Shown here: piece by piece, positions 52,644 through 60,939 of the stretch
Layout of the letters: every line of letters begins with the position of its first letter
Position numbering within the stretch: position 1 is the first letter of the stretch
Source of the DNA: an uncultured Trueperaceae bacterium
Lineage (GTDB): Bacteria > Deinococcota > Deinococci > Deinococcales > Trueperaceae
Direction of reading: 5' to 3'
Assembly (NCBI GenBank): GCA_937873495.1
Contig: CALMXZ010000014.1
Coordinates: forward strand, 1-64,000
Length of the DNA: 64,000 bases
Made by a program: the position numbers and the translations under genes
Notes under the pieces: generated by a model
Database searches by the model: none
What the model was told of the DNA's origin: nothing
The model's input: the letters and a program-made list of their open reading frames with translations, nothing else

Positions 52644-53477
52644 CTAGCTTCTGGCTCGCGCCATCCGGGCCAGGTCGACCTCGGCCGCGATCGTGCCGAA
52701 GGCGGCGCGGGCGCCTACCGCGATGATGCGTTCGAAGACCTTGCGGGCCTCCTCTTGGTGCCCGTTGTATAGGTACCAGTTACCGACGCCGTACCCTTGC
52801 GTGGCCAACGTCTTGGTGTCGCCGTCGTTGGGTGAGAGAACGCTCTCCGGTGCGGCAACGCCCTTGTACAGCTCCATCCTCCGGTAGTAGGAGGGCTCGT
52901 TGATGTGCATGTCGAGGCTTGTCGTCTCTAGGAGCTTCGCGGCCTCGTCGCGCCTACCTGCGCGTTGCAGGCTCATGTACAGCCAGTCCGTAGTGGCCAC
53001 CGTCATGTCGTCGTCCACGCAGTATTCGAGCGTGGTCCTGTACTTGGCGGCGGCCTCGTCGAACTCGCCACGCAGGTAGTGGGCGAGCCCGTAGTGGTAC
53101 CAGGTGCTCGATAGGAGCGTTCCCTTGTAGACGTCGCGTAGCTTCGCGAGGTTGTCAGCCGTGATCAGGGTCGGCCCGTTCAGCAGTTGTGGCTCCTGGC
53201 CCAGGAGGAGTCTCTCTACCTCCGGCATGAGTTCGGCCTGGTAGTACTCGATCTCGTCCGGTTGACCGTCCAGCAGTGCGACCGACCGGGAGAAGTCGGC
53301 GACAGCCGCGTCGAACTCTCTGATCGAGATGTTGAAGTGCCCGCGGTGGCGGTAGAGCATCCCGGAGTCGGGGTGCTTTGCGATGCCTTCGCTAAGTACC
53401 CTCACGGCCTTCGAGTGGTGGTCTTGGTACGAATAGACCTTGGCTACCAGCATGTAGCGGAGCGGCTCGGTGATCAT
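52644..53477 (-). CDS. TPR-repeat protein, paralogue 2
   Basis: 277 residues. Same layout as the gene at 51658: YMLVAKVYSYQDHHSKAVRVLSEGIAKHPDSGMLYRHRGHFNISIREFDAAVADFSRSVALL, TWYHYGLAHYLRGEFDEAAAKYRTTLEYCVDDDMTVATTDWLYMSLQRAGRRDEA, and TQGYGVGNWYLYNGHQEEARKVFERIIAVG. Follows the GntR gene by 13 bases. Duplicate of a family I do not recognise beyond TPR. Confidence 0.8.
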   Translation of the reverse strand: MITEPLRYMLVAKVYSYQDHHSKAVRVLSEGIAKHPDSGMLYRHRGHFNISIREFDAAVADFSRSVALLDGQPDEIEYYQAELMPEVERLLLGQEPQLLNGPTLITADNLAKLRDVYKGTLLSSTWYHYGLAHYLRGEFDEAAAKYRTTLEYCVDDDMTVATTDWLYMSLQRAGRRDEAAKLLETTSLDMHINEPSYYRRMELYKGVAAPESVLSPNDGDTKTLATQGYGVGNWYLYNGHQEEARKVFERIIAVGARAAFGTIAAEVDLARMARARS

Positions 53478-53490
53478 TCTGTGTCTCCTA

Positions 53491-54486
53491 TTAGGTGAGA
53501 GCGCTAGTGCGCGGGCGGTCGAGCATCTGCTGGAGTTGGAGGACAGCCTCGTCGCTCAGCGTGAACTCGAGCTCCAGGCGTGCGGTCGGGTCGATCCCGT
53601 TCGCATCGAGCACGGGTCGCATCCCGAAACTATGGATGTGGATGTTGCCGGACTCCCCGTCGAACTCCTCCGGCGCGCTGAACTCGGTGAGGATCCTGAG
53701 TTCGCGAACGTCAAGGTGGCTGTGCTGCGCGACGAGGGTCAGGACGCTGCCGATGTTCCTTGACTCCGTCACCAGGACGTGCGGTGCGCGAGGGTCGAGC
53801 ATCAGCAGGCTCTCACGCGTCTTGGTCGTGAGGCGGGCCGTTATGCCAACGACCTCGCTCCGAAGAGAATGAAGCCGGAGTGCAGCGTCAACTCGCGGCA
53901 CCATCGCCCTGAACGTGATGGTGAAGAAGGTGCCCTTGTATCCGGAGATGGTGTCGGGGTCGCCGGATTCGAGCGCTCCGATGGCCACGGCTTGGAAGCT
54001 GGGAACGACGTTGGGCGGAAGATGGCGCTTCACGAGGTTCTGGTATTTGACCGCCGCTTCCACCGATGGCATGACGATCGCCAGTGGGACGTGGCGCACG
54101 CGGTTATGAAGCCGCGAGGTGAGATGTTGCCTGATTGCCGACTGATCGAACCCAAGGGCATAGGCACGCTCGATCAGGTCGTCGAGGGCCTTGGTCAGCA
54201 ACACCTCCCGCAAGCCTGCTCGCACGGCTTCGTTGCTTCCCTGGGCTACGTAGGTACCTTGGCCGTGGTGGCTGACGACTAGGCCCTCGGCTTGGAGCGT
54301 TCTGTAGGCGAGCGCTACCGTACCCGAGTTGACACCAAGCTGGCTTGCCAGGGTGCGTACTGCAGGGAGCTTGGCGCCCGCCGCCAGCTCCCTGCCGGTT
54401 ATCAAGTACCGGATCTGATGGACGATCTGGAGGTAGATGGGGGTGTGCTCGTCGTCGATCAGCGTCAGCGGTAGCGGTGAAGACAT
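53491..54486 (-). CDS. GntR-type regulator with unusual C-terminal domain, copy 1
   Basis: 331 residues. Winged helix of the YtrA/GntR type (PIYLQIVHQIRYLITGRELAAGAKLPAVRTLASQLGVNSGTVALAYRTLQAEGLVVSHHGQGTYVAQG). The remaining 250 residues are not one of the usual UTRA or FCD ligand domains; they have alternating strands and helices (HVPLAIVMPS; TFFTITFRAMVPRVDAALR; EVVGITARLTTKT; HVLVTESRNIGSVLTLVAQHSHLDVRELRILTE), reminiscent of a periplasmic-binding-protein fold. Shares this with copies at 60940 and 63592. Likely controls both operons here. Confidence 0.85.
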   Translation of the reverse strand: MSSPLPLTLIDDEHTPIYLQIVHQIRYLITGRELAAGAKLPAVRTLASQLGVNSGTVALAYRTLQAEGLVVSHHGQGTYVAQGSNEAVRAGLREVLLTKALDDLIERAYALGFDQSAIRQHLTSRLHNRVRHVPLAIVMPSVEAAVKYQNLVKRHLPPNVVPSFQAVAIGALESGDPDTISGYKGTFFTITFRAMVPRVDAALRLHSLRSEVVGITARLTTKTRESLLMLDPRAPHVLVTESRNIGSVLTLVAQHSHLDVRELRILTEFSAPEEFDGESGNIHIHSFGMRPVLDANGIDPTARLELEFTLSDEAVLQLQQMLDRPRTSALT

Positions 54487-54525
54487 GGCGCGCGGTCCAG
54501 ACGTGGAGGAGGTGATCGTCCTGAC

Positions 54526-54735
54526 CTAGTGGGGGAGCGTGATGCCCTGCTCGGCGGCCCGTTGGGCGAACGTCTTACCGCCCTTGCCCCACACGTTCAT
54601 GTCCAACTCGTAGAGGATGACTTGGGTGCCTTCCGACTGGGCGCCGTTGGCCACCATCACTTCCGTGATGCCTTTGATGATGGCATCGCGCTGCTCCTGG
54701 GAACGTTTGCCCAACTCGACTCTGACGATTGCCAT
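54526..54735 (-). CDS. 4-oxalocrotonate tautomerase-like protein lacking Pro-1
   Basis: 69 residues from ATG 54735; the frame upstream is basic and unlikely. Sequence MAIVRVELGKRSQEQRDAII... GAQSEGTQVILYELDMNVWGKGG is clearly 4-OT-like, but the residue after Met is Ala, not the catalytic Pro-1. Such members lack the usual acid-base residue. AAAGGG is the ribosome site. First gene of the minus-strand group. Confidence 0.8.
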   Translation of the reverse strand: MAIVRVELGKRSQEQRDAIIKGITEVMVANGAQSEGTQVILYELDMNVWGKGGKTFAQRAAEQGITLPH

Positions 54736-54875
54736 GGCGTTGCCCTTTCTGGAGCGCCTGGACCTCCCTCGGCGTGCTTGGTCGGTGGAGGTCGAAGCCG
54801 GCTTGGGGCCGGTGGTGGCGCGTTTGCGAGGTCGTTCGGAGGCGGCACCCACCGCTTCCGTTGTAGTGCCGTACT

Positions 54876-54888
54876 GGTACACGCACGC
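54876..54888. promoter_or_regulatory. Predicted GntR operator O1: GGTACACGCACGC
   Basis: Part of GTACTGGTACAC, shared exactly with O2, then GCACGC in place of CCATACAC. It is 141 bases upstream of the tautomerase start and probably near that gene's promoter. Confidence 0.45.
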
Positions 54889-55045
54889 TAGCTTCTGAGC
54901 AACGTGGTGTCAACGCCCGGCGTACGCCTTGGGGAAACAGGCTGCGGTGCTGCCCGTTCGGTCGCCCTGCGCTAACTACGCTCCAGGAGTGGGTCTAGGC
55001 GCTACCGGACAACAGGAGACCTTACGTTGTGCGACGACCCCGTGG

Positions 55046-55075
55046 TTGACAAGCGAGGCCGCCCTCCGCCATGAT
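55046..55075 (+). promoter_or_regulatory. Promoter of SBP operon, set 4
   Basis: TTGACA (55046-55051), 18 bases, CATGAT (55070-55075). The predicted transcription start is near 55082, directly before operator O2. Confidence 0.6.
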
Positions 55076-55087
55076 GCCAAGAGTACT

Positions 55088-55102
55088 GGTACACCCATAC
55101 AC
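55088..55102. promoter_or_regulatory. Predicted GntR operator O2: GGTACACCCATACAC
   Basis: Just downstream of the predicted start of RNA for the SBP operon, a typical repressor position. Matches O3 at 14 of 15 bases. Confidence 0.6.
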
Positions 55103-55179
55103 GCTCGGGCGCAGTCAGATCAATCAACTGCCGGTGCCGACCCGCACCCACGGGTGAGCGAGGGACGAAGGGATCAGGT

Positions 55180-56757
55180 ATGCGAAGAGCTTTGACCAGG
55201 TTCGTCACCATCATGCTTGTGGTCGTCCTCGCAAGCGCCGCCTCCGCCCAGGAGACGGCCACGAAGCGGGGTGGGGTCGTGCAGATCCCGCTTGCGACCC
55301 AACCGGCTACCTTCAACCCCATCCTGCCCTCGGAACTCGCGGCCGCGATCATCAACTGGACGATGTTCTCGCCTCTGACGGCCGTTAACCCGTGGACCAA
55401 CACGCTCGAGCCTTACCTTGCCGAGTCTTTCGAGGCCAACGACGACCTGACCGTATGGACCTTCCACCTGCGCGCCGGGGTCAAGTGGCATGACGGTGCT
55501 CCTCTGACGGCAGACGATGTCAAGTTCACGTTCGACCGCGCTCGTGATCCTGAGGAGGGGGCCACGAACGCGGCAGACTTCGCCAAGGTCGTCAACGTCC
55601 AAGTGACCGATCCGCTTACTGTGTCCGTTCAGCTTGCCGCCCCGGACGCGTTCTTCGCCGCCAGGCTCGCCCTCGGTGGTAACGAGATCATCCCGCAGCA
55701 TGTTCTCGGTGGTTATGCGCGCCTTGCGGACGCGGTTGACTTCAACAGCAAGTCTCCGATTGGCACCGGACCCTTCAAGATGGTACGAGCCGTGCCGGGT
55801 TCGTTCTTCGAACTCACTCGTAACGACGACTTCTTCCTTGGCGCCCCCAACCTGGACGGCCTAGTCTTTCGCGTAGTGCCTGATGGCAACACTCGCGTAA
55901 CGCAGCTGCTCACTGGCCAACTGGATTGGGTCGACATCGAGCCGCCGCAGCTTCCAGCGGTGAGTAAGGTTCGCCACGTTCATGTCACGACGTTCGACAG
56001 CCTCGGCTATCAGATCTTCGCGTGGAACCTGCTGAACCCGCTCTTCAAGGACGTCCGTGTTCGCGAGGCCATGATGCATGCTGTCGACCGGCGCGCCATG
56101 ATCGCCAGTGTGTCGCCCGGCCTCGGCTACGTAGATGACGTGTACATCCCCCACGCCATCGACTGGGTACCGCGCCCCGACGTGGCCTTCAGGGAATACG
56201 ATCCTGAACGGGCACTTGAGCTTCTAGCCGAAGCGGGTTGGACGAAGAACGCCGCCGGGATTCTGGAGAAAGACGGACAAGAGTTCTCCTTCTACATCCT
56301 TGTCGACCGCGGCGACGTCCAGCGCGAACAGATGGGCCTCATCTTGCAGCAGTACTTCCAGGACATCGGGATGCGCGTCGAGTACGTGCTTGCCGAACGC
56401 GGCGGCCGGTGGCTGGAGGAGACGACGACCCGAACCTTCGACTCGCGGCTGGCTGCGTTCCCCATGCCCAACATCGATTGGGCGCAGCGGCTCTACACGA
56501 CCACTGGGCCGTACAACTCCCAGTCGTACTCGAACGCCGAGGTGGACGACCTCTTCACCCAAGTGCTCGCGACTAGCGACCGGAGCAGGCAGGCTCAGCT
56601 ACTGGAACGCATAGGGGAGATCCTCTACCAGGATCCGCCCAACATGATCCTGCTGTTCCGGGAGCGCATGACCGCCTCGAACGCGGGCGTCGGCAACATC
56701 CCGCCGAACAACATCAAAGACAGCATGCCGTACTCGCACCTGCTGTTTAGGCGCTGA
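55180..56757 (+). CDS. Extracellular solute-binding protein, family 5, set 4
   Basis: 525 residues; signal peptide TRFVTIMLVVVLASAASA. Core: PATFNPILPSELAAAIINWTMFSPLTAVNPWTNTLEPYLAESF, HLRAGVKWHDGAPLTADDVKFTFDRARDPEEG, KSPIGTGPFKMVRAVPGSFFELTRND, VREAMMHAVDRRAMIASVSPGLG, FREYDPERALELLAEAGW. First gene of a plus-strand operon with two permeases, a dehydrogenase and an M19-like protein. ATG 55180 lacks a strong ribosome site. Confidence 0.93.
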   Translation: MRRALTRFVTIMLVVVLASAASAQETATKRGGVVQIPLATQPATFNPILPSELAAAIINWTMFSPLTAVNPWTNTLEPYLAESFEANDDLTVWTFHLRAGVKWHDGAPLTADDVKFTFDRARDPEEGATNAADFAKVVNVQVTDPLTVSVQLAAPDAFFAARLALGGNEIIPQHVLGGYARLADAVDFNSKSPIGTGPFKMVRAVPGSFFELTRNDDFFLGAPNLDGLVFRVVPDGNTRVTQLLTGQLDWVDIEPPQLPAVSKVRHVHVTTFDSLGYQIFAWNLLNPLFKDVRVREAMMHAVDRRAMIASVSPGLGYVDDVYIPHAIDWVPRPDVAFREYDPERALELLAEAGWTKNAAGILEKDGQEFSFYILVDRGDVQREQMGLILQQYFQDIGMRVEYVLAERGGRWLEETTTRTFDSRLAAFPMPNIDWAQRLYTTTGPYNSQSYSNAEVDDLFTQVLATSDRSRQAQLLERIGEILYQDPPNMILLFRERMTASNAGVGNIPPNNIKDSMPYSHLLFRR

Positions 56758-56770
56758 CGTTGTAGTGGAG

Positions 56771-56817
56771 CGGGGCAGGGTTCGGTCGTGCATCGGGTGG
56801 GACCGAACCCTGCCCCG
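56771..56817 (+). other. 17-bp perfect inverted repeat between SBP and permease genes
   Basis: CGGGGCAGGGTTCGGTC, 13-base centre, then the exact complement. It begins 14 bases after the SBP stop. No T-tract follows. Third case of a long hairpin at this operon position. Confidence 0.8.
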
Positions 56818-56933
56818 GCAGTAGCTGTCGGACGTGGTGCGTGCTCGCCGCCCCCGGTGGCGCAGCACGCCACCTGCGCGCCTTACCCCACAGCCGCCCC
56901 CGTTCGACGCCACGGTCGGGAACCTGAGGTCAC

Positions 56934-57881
56934 ATGGCTGAATACCTAGCTAAGCAACTCGTGGCCAGCCTGTTCGTGCTGTTCCTCGTGATGACGGCGA
57001 CCTTCTTCCTCGTGAAGCTCGCACCGGGCACCCTAAGCATCCTGGCCGATCCGACCATGGATCCAGGCGTGGCAGCCTCTGTTGAGCGACGCTTCGGCCT
57101 CGACCGGCCACCCGTCGAGCAGTACGTGAGGTGGCTGTCGCGCATGGCCCAAGGCGATCTCGGCGTGAGCCTCGTTTATGGCCGCCCAGTTATCAATATG
57201 ATTACCGAGCGCCTCCCTGCAACGCTTCTGCTCGGCTTCGCCGCGCTCCTCGTCACCGTCTTGTTCGGAATGCCTGCGGGCATCATCGCGGCAAGGTGGC
57301 CCAACTCGTTCCTAGACCAGGCGCTCAGCTTCCTGGCGATCGTCGGGTTGGCCACGCCGAATTTCTGGTTCGGCATCTTGGCCATTATCTTGTTCTCGGT
57401 AACGCTCGGATGGCTTCCAGGCTCGGGCATGCAAACGATCGGCCAACCCTTCTCCGTGCTGGACCGAGCGAGCTATCTCGTGTTGCCCACCATCGTCCTT
57501 GCTACTTCGACGGCCGCAGAGATCCTGCGCTATACGCGCTCTAGCTGGCTCGAGACGATGAGCCAGGACTACGTGCGCACCGCTCGAAGCAAGGGCCTAG
57601 CCGAGTACCGAGTACATCTCAAGCATGTGCTGAAGAACGCCCTCATACCAGTCATGACGATCCTCGGTCTGGCACTACCACGCTTGGTTGGGGGGTCGGC
57701 CATCGTCGAAACACTCTTCAGCTGGCCGGGTATAGGCTCCATGGCGGTGAACGCCGCGGTCAGTCGCGACGCCACCGTGATCCTCGGCACGACGTTCTTC
57801 GTTTCAGCCGGCGTGATAGTGAGCAACCTCGTCATCGACGTGCTCTACGGCATAGTCGACCCACGCATCAGGTACGACTGA
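56934..57881 (+). CDS. ABC permease DppB-like, set 4
   Basis: 315 residues, six helices. LVASLFVLFLVMTATFFLVKLAPGTLSILADPTMDPGVAASVERRFGLDRPPVEQYVRWL and EAA loop QDYVRTARSKGLAEYRVHLKHVLKNALIPVMTILG. ATG 56934. TGATG overlap with the next gene. Confidence 0.93.
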   Translation: MAEYLAKQLVASLFVLFLVMTATFFLVKLAPGTLSILADPTMDPGVAASVERRFGLDRPPVEQYVRWLSRMAQGDLGVSLVYGRPVINMITERLPATLLLGFAALLVTVLFGMPAGIIAARWPNSFLDQALSFLAIVGLATPNFWFGILAIILFSVTLGWLPGSGMQTIGQPFSVLDRASYLVLPTIVLATSTAAEILRYTRSSWLETMSQDYVRTARSKGLAEYRVHLKHVLKNALIPVMTILGLALPRLVGGSAIVETLFSWPGIGSMAVNAAVSRDATVILGTTFFVSAGVIVSNLVIDVLYGIVDPRIRYD

Positions 57882-58762
57882 TGCCGCGACGGAGTGGAAC
57901 TAGACGTCGCGCCAGGCGAACCGCTGCGCAGGTGTTCTTTACCAGCCTGCTGCGCAACAAGCTCGCCCTGTTTGGCACCACCTGGCTCGTATTACTGTGC
58001 CTCATCCTCGTCGCGGAGCCCGTGTTGCCCCTGCCGTCTCCAACACGGATAAACATCACCAACGCGTTTGCGGGCCCGAGTGCCGAGCACCTGCTCGGCA
58101 CTGACGAGAACGGTCGCGACGTGGTCGCACGGCTGATCGACGGTGGCCGTGTCTCCATCCTCGTCGGAATTGTTTCGGCCCTCCTCACCGTCGTTGTCGG
58201 TGGCGCGCTTGGAGTCGTCGCCGGGTACACCGGGGGGACCGTCGACCGCGTCATCATGCGAGTCACCGACGGCGTTCTGTCGATTCCGGTGTTCTTCCTC
58301 CTGCTGGCAGTAGTTGCACTGTTCGGCTCCAGCATCACGGTGCTTGTCCTCGCCTTGTCCTTCACCAGGTGGATGGGCCCTGCGCGCCTGATTCGTGGGG
58401 AGATCATGCGGATCAAGGAACTGGAGTACGCGACTGCGGCACGAAGCCTGGGTGCAGGGCACTTACGCATCATGTTCTTGCACTTACTACCGCAGGCTCT
58501 GCCGCTCCTCATAGTCGCTACTTCCATGGGGGTTGGCAACGTCATGCTGGTAGAGGCAGGCCTCAGCTTCCTTGGCCTTGGCATCACGCCGCCGACCCCG
58601 TCTTGGGGCAACATGCTCACGGCTAGCCAGTTCTACATGTGGTCGGCGCCGATGTTGGCCGTGTACCCCGGTTTGATGATCCTGTTGACGGTCCTGGCCT
58701 TCAATGCCGTGGGAGACGTGATCCGTGACACTCTCGACCCAAGACGCCGGTCGGGCGCGTGA
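57881..58762 (+). CDS. ABC permease DppC-like, set 4
   Basis: 293 residues. HLLGTDENGRDVVARLIDGGRVSILVG and EAA loop YATAARSLGAGHLRIMFLHLLPQALPLLIV, end DTLDPRRRSG. The N-terminal 25 residues are strongly basic. Its ATG lies within the upstream stop. Confidence 0.93.
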   Translation: MPRRSGTRRRARRTAAQVFFTSLLRNKLALFGTTWLVLLCLILVAEPVLPLPSPTRINITNAFAGPSAEHLLGTDENGRDVVARLIDGGRVSILVGIVSALLTVVVGGALGVVAGYTGGTVDRVIMRVTDGVLSIPVFFLLLAVVALFGSSITVLVLALSFTRWMGPARLIRGEIMRIKELEYATAARSLGAGHLRIMFLHLLPQALPLLIVATSMGVGNVMLVEAGLSFLGLGITPPTPSWGNMLTASQFYMWSAPMLAVYPGLMILLTVLAFNAVGDVIRDTLDPRRRSGA

Positions 58763-58794
58763 CCCAGGTCAGGCGGCCGGAAGGAGGAGACCAA

Positions 58795-59754
58795 GTGCCT
58801 GCCGATGTCCTCGTCAGTCATATCTACGAGCGTCACCACTTCGACCGTCTCGCAGCGGAGTTCCCGCACGTCCGCTTCACGAGGCTCTCTGGCGAGGAGC
58901 CGTGGCCTGCCGTCGTAGCGAATGCCTCAGCACTACTTTTCGCAGGCCTCACCAAGCCGTTACTAAGCCGCCTGCTTCAGGCCTCCCCTAGACTCGAATG
59001 GATCCAGACCGGATCCGCCGGCTTCGATTGGGTGATGGTGCCAGAAGTGGAGCAGCGCGGAATCATCGTCACTCGCTCGCTTGACGTAATGAGCATCCCG
59101 ATCGCCGAGTTCGTTCTGGCCGCGATGCTGCGCAACGCCAAGCGCTTCGTGGAGCTGCAGGCTGCCCAGGCGCGGCACGAGTGGAAGCCCCCCTTCCATC
59201 AGGAGCTACGCGCCAAAGAGGTCTTGGTGGTCGGCGCCGGCAGCATCGGCACTAGGGTCGCGCGCCTGTGCGCCGCATTCGGCATGCGCGTCGTCGGCGT
59301 CAGCCGCAGCGGTCTGGCGAACGACGCGTTCCACTCCGTCCATGTGCCGGCCGCACTCGACACGCTGCTCCCTACGGCAGATTACGTGGTTCTCACGGCG
59401 CCAGGCACACCCGAGACGGAGGGGATGATCGACGCAAGACGCCTTGGAATGATGAAGACCGGGTCGTACTTGATCAACGTCGCACGCGGCAGCCTTGTCG
59501 TGGATGCCGACCTTATCGCGGCCCTCGAATCAGGTCGACTTGCCGGAGCGTGTCTCGACGCGTTCAGGGAAGAGCCTCTCTCAGCCGACAGCCCCCTTTG
59601 GCAGGTAGAGAACCTCTTCATCAGCCCGCACTCTTCGTACAGGACACCGGAGATCAGGTCCAGGGTGATCGACGAGTTCGCGGCCAACTTGACCGCTTAC
59701 CTTGAGGGTAGACCGCTGGTGGGACGAATGCGCAACAAGGAGCTTGGGTACTGA
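58795..59754 (+). CDS. D-isomer-specific 2-hydroxyacid dehydrogenase
   Basis: NAD(P)-dependent reductase of 2-keto or 2-hydroxy acids, 319 residues. GTG 58795 is used because AAGGAGGAGA is 4-5 bases upstream; GTG 58759 overlapping the DppC stop is the alternative. VLVVGAGSIGTRVARLCAAFGMRVVGVSR is the GxGxxG Rossmann motif; catalytic Arg in NVARGSLVV, Glu in DAFREEPL and His in ISPHSSY. Probably metabolises the imported compound or its product. Confidence 0.92.
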   Translation: MPADVLVSHIYERHHFDRLAAEFPHVRFTRLSGEEPWPAVVANASALLFAGLTKPLLSRLLQASPRLEWIQTGSAGFDWVMVPEVEQRGIIVTRSLDVMSIPIAEFVLAAMLRNAKRFVELQAAQARHEWKPPFHQELRAKEVLVVGAGSIGTRVARLCAAFGMRVVGVSRSGLANDAFHSVHVPAALDTLLPTADYVVLTAPGTPETEGMIDARRLGMMKTGSYLINVARGSLVVDADLIAALESGRLAGACLDAFREEPLSADSPLWQVENLFISPHSSYRTPEIRSRVIDEFAANLTAYLEGRPLVGRMRNKELGY

Positions 59755-59780
59755 CCCACGTACTGAATGGAGAGCAATAG

Positions 59781-60896
59781 ATGACGAGACCACCTCTAAC
59801 CGCCTCGCCATTACCGCATGATCCGCTCCACGAACGCCCGAACCGCGGCTTTCACCCGCTGCTGGAGGAGCGCGAACAACCGTATCTGTTCGTTGACGGG
59901 TGCATGCAGATCTGGCCGGACGCCGACCTCGAGTACGCCCATCATCATGGCTGCGACGTCTATGCCGTCACCGCGCTGCCAGTGCAGGCGACTGTTGGGG
60001 CAGCGTTGTCGGAGATCATGCACTGGCATGCGGTCGTGCGTGAGCACCCTAACCTTCGGATCGCGTACACAGTGGACGACATTCGGACCGCGAAGGCCTC
60101 AGGGCAGGCCACTCTCCTGCTTGCGTCTCAGGATGGCGAGTTCTTAGGGTCGTCGGTGGAGTACGTGGAGGCCTTCCACCGTCTCGGCCTTCGGATGTTG
60201 ATTCCTGCCTACAACCGCGACAACCTTCTGTGCGGCGGGGTGCTGGAGCGTACGGACACTGGTCTGTCCGGTCTAGGCCGGGCAGTGGTTGACGAGTGTG
60301 ACCGCGTCGGCGTCGTCTTGGACCTGTCCCACGTATCCCGGCGGTCGAGCCTGGAGATCAACGAGGCTAGCGTCAACCCGACGGTGTTCAGCCACGCCAA
60401 TCCCAAGGGTCTCGTTGACAACGCTCGTAACGTCGACGACGAACAGATCAGGGCGGTGGCGGCCAAAGGCGGGGTCATAGGCACCGTCAACTGGGGACCG
60501 CTGGTGTTCAAGGAGGGAATGACCGCCCGCCCGACCATCTCCGACTACCTGGATCACATCGACTACCTGGCGGACCTACTCGGTTCGACCGATAACATCG
60601 GGATCGGCACAGACTTCAGTCTCGGCTCCTACCCACGGCACCAGCATGACCGCCACGGGCCGCATTACAAGACGGTGATGACCGAGATGAACAAGTACGT
60701 CACGTCGTACTGGCGTGCCCCCGAGCGCTTCGTGGCGGGGTTCGAGTGGTATCCCCAGGTTCTCGATGTGTACGCAGGATTGCGCGAGCGCGGATACTCG
60801 GACGGCGACATCAGAGGCATCGCAGGGGGCAACTTCTTGCGGGTCTTCGCCAAGGTCTGGCCCGGTGCGAACGGCGGTCCAGCGGGAGCGACTTGA
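59781..60896 (+). CDS. M19 membrane-dipeptidase-like protein, HxD motif missing
   Basis: 371 residues with the M19 TIM barrel. Kept metal residues: VLDLSHVS, TVFSHANPKG and IGIGTDFSLG. But the N-terminal DGHxD motif reads FVDGCMQIWPD, and the bridging EG position reads SQDGE. So the first metal site is altered, and activity may differ from classical dipeptidases. AGTTTTCAGTTGT... no; GAGAGCAATAG precedes ATG 59781. Last gene of the plus-strand operon. Confidence 0.83.
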   Translation: MTRPPLTASPLPHDPLHERPNRGFHPLLEEREQPYLFVDGCMQIWPDADLEYAHHHGCDVYAVTALPVQATVGAALSEIMHWHAVVREHPNLRIAYTVDDIRTAKASGQATLLLASQDGEFLGSSVEYVEAFHRLGLRMLIPAYNRDNLLCGGVLERTDTGLSGLGRAVVDECDRVGVVLDLSHVSRRSSLEINEASVNPTVFSHANPKGLVDNARNVDDEQIRAVAAKGGVIGTVNWGPLVFKEGMTARPTISDYLDHIDYLADLLGSTDNIGIGTDFSLGSYPRHQHDRHGPHYKTVMTEMNKYVTSYWRAPERFVAGFEWYPQVLDVYAGLRERGYSDGDIRGIAGGNFLRVFAKVWPGANGGPAGAT

Positions 60897-60939
60897 TAGC
60901 AGGTGCTGTCGTCCAGCGTTTGACCGGCAGCCTTCCCCG

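Larger units (their letters stand above)
54736..55179. other. Divergent control region between tautomerase and SBP operons
   Basis: 444 bases without a gene. It contains operator-like sites O1 (54876) and O2 (55088) and a sigma-70 promoter at 55046-55075. The identical 12-mer GTACTGGTACAC appears in both sites, at 54871 and 55083. Open frames here are short and of shadow composition. Confidence 0.6.

Noticed and set aside
60065-60070. GTACAC resembling the GntR operator
   Set aside because: Inside the M19 coding sequence and lacks the second half ATACAC.
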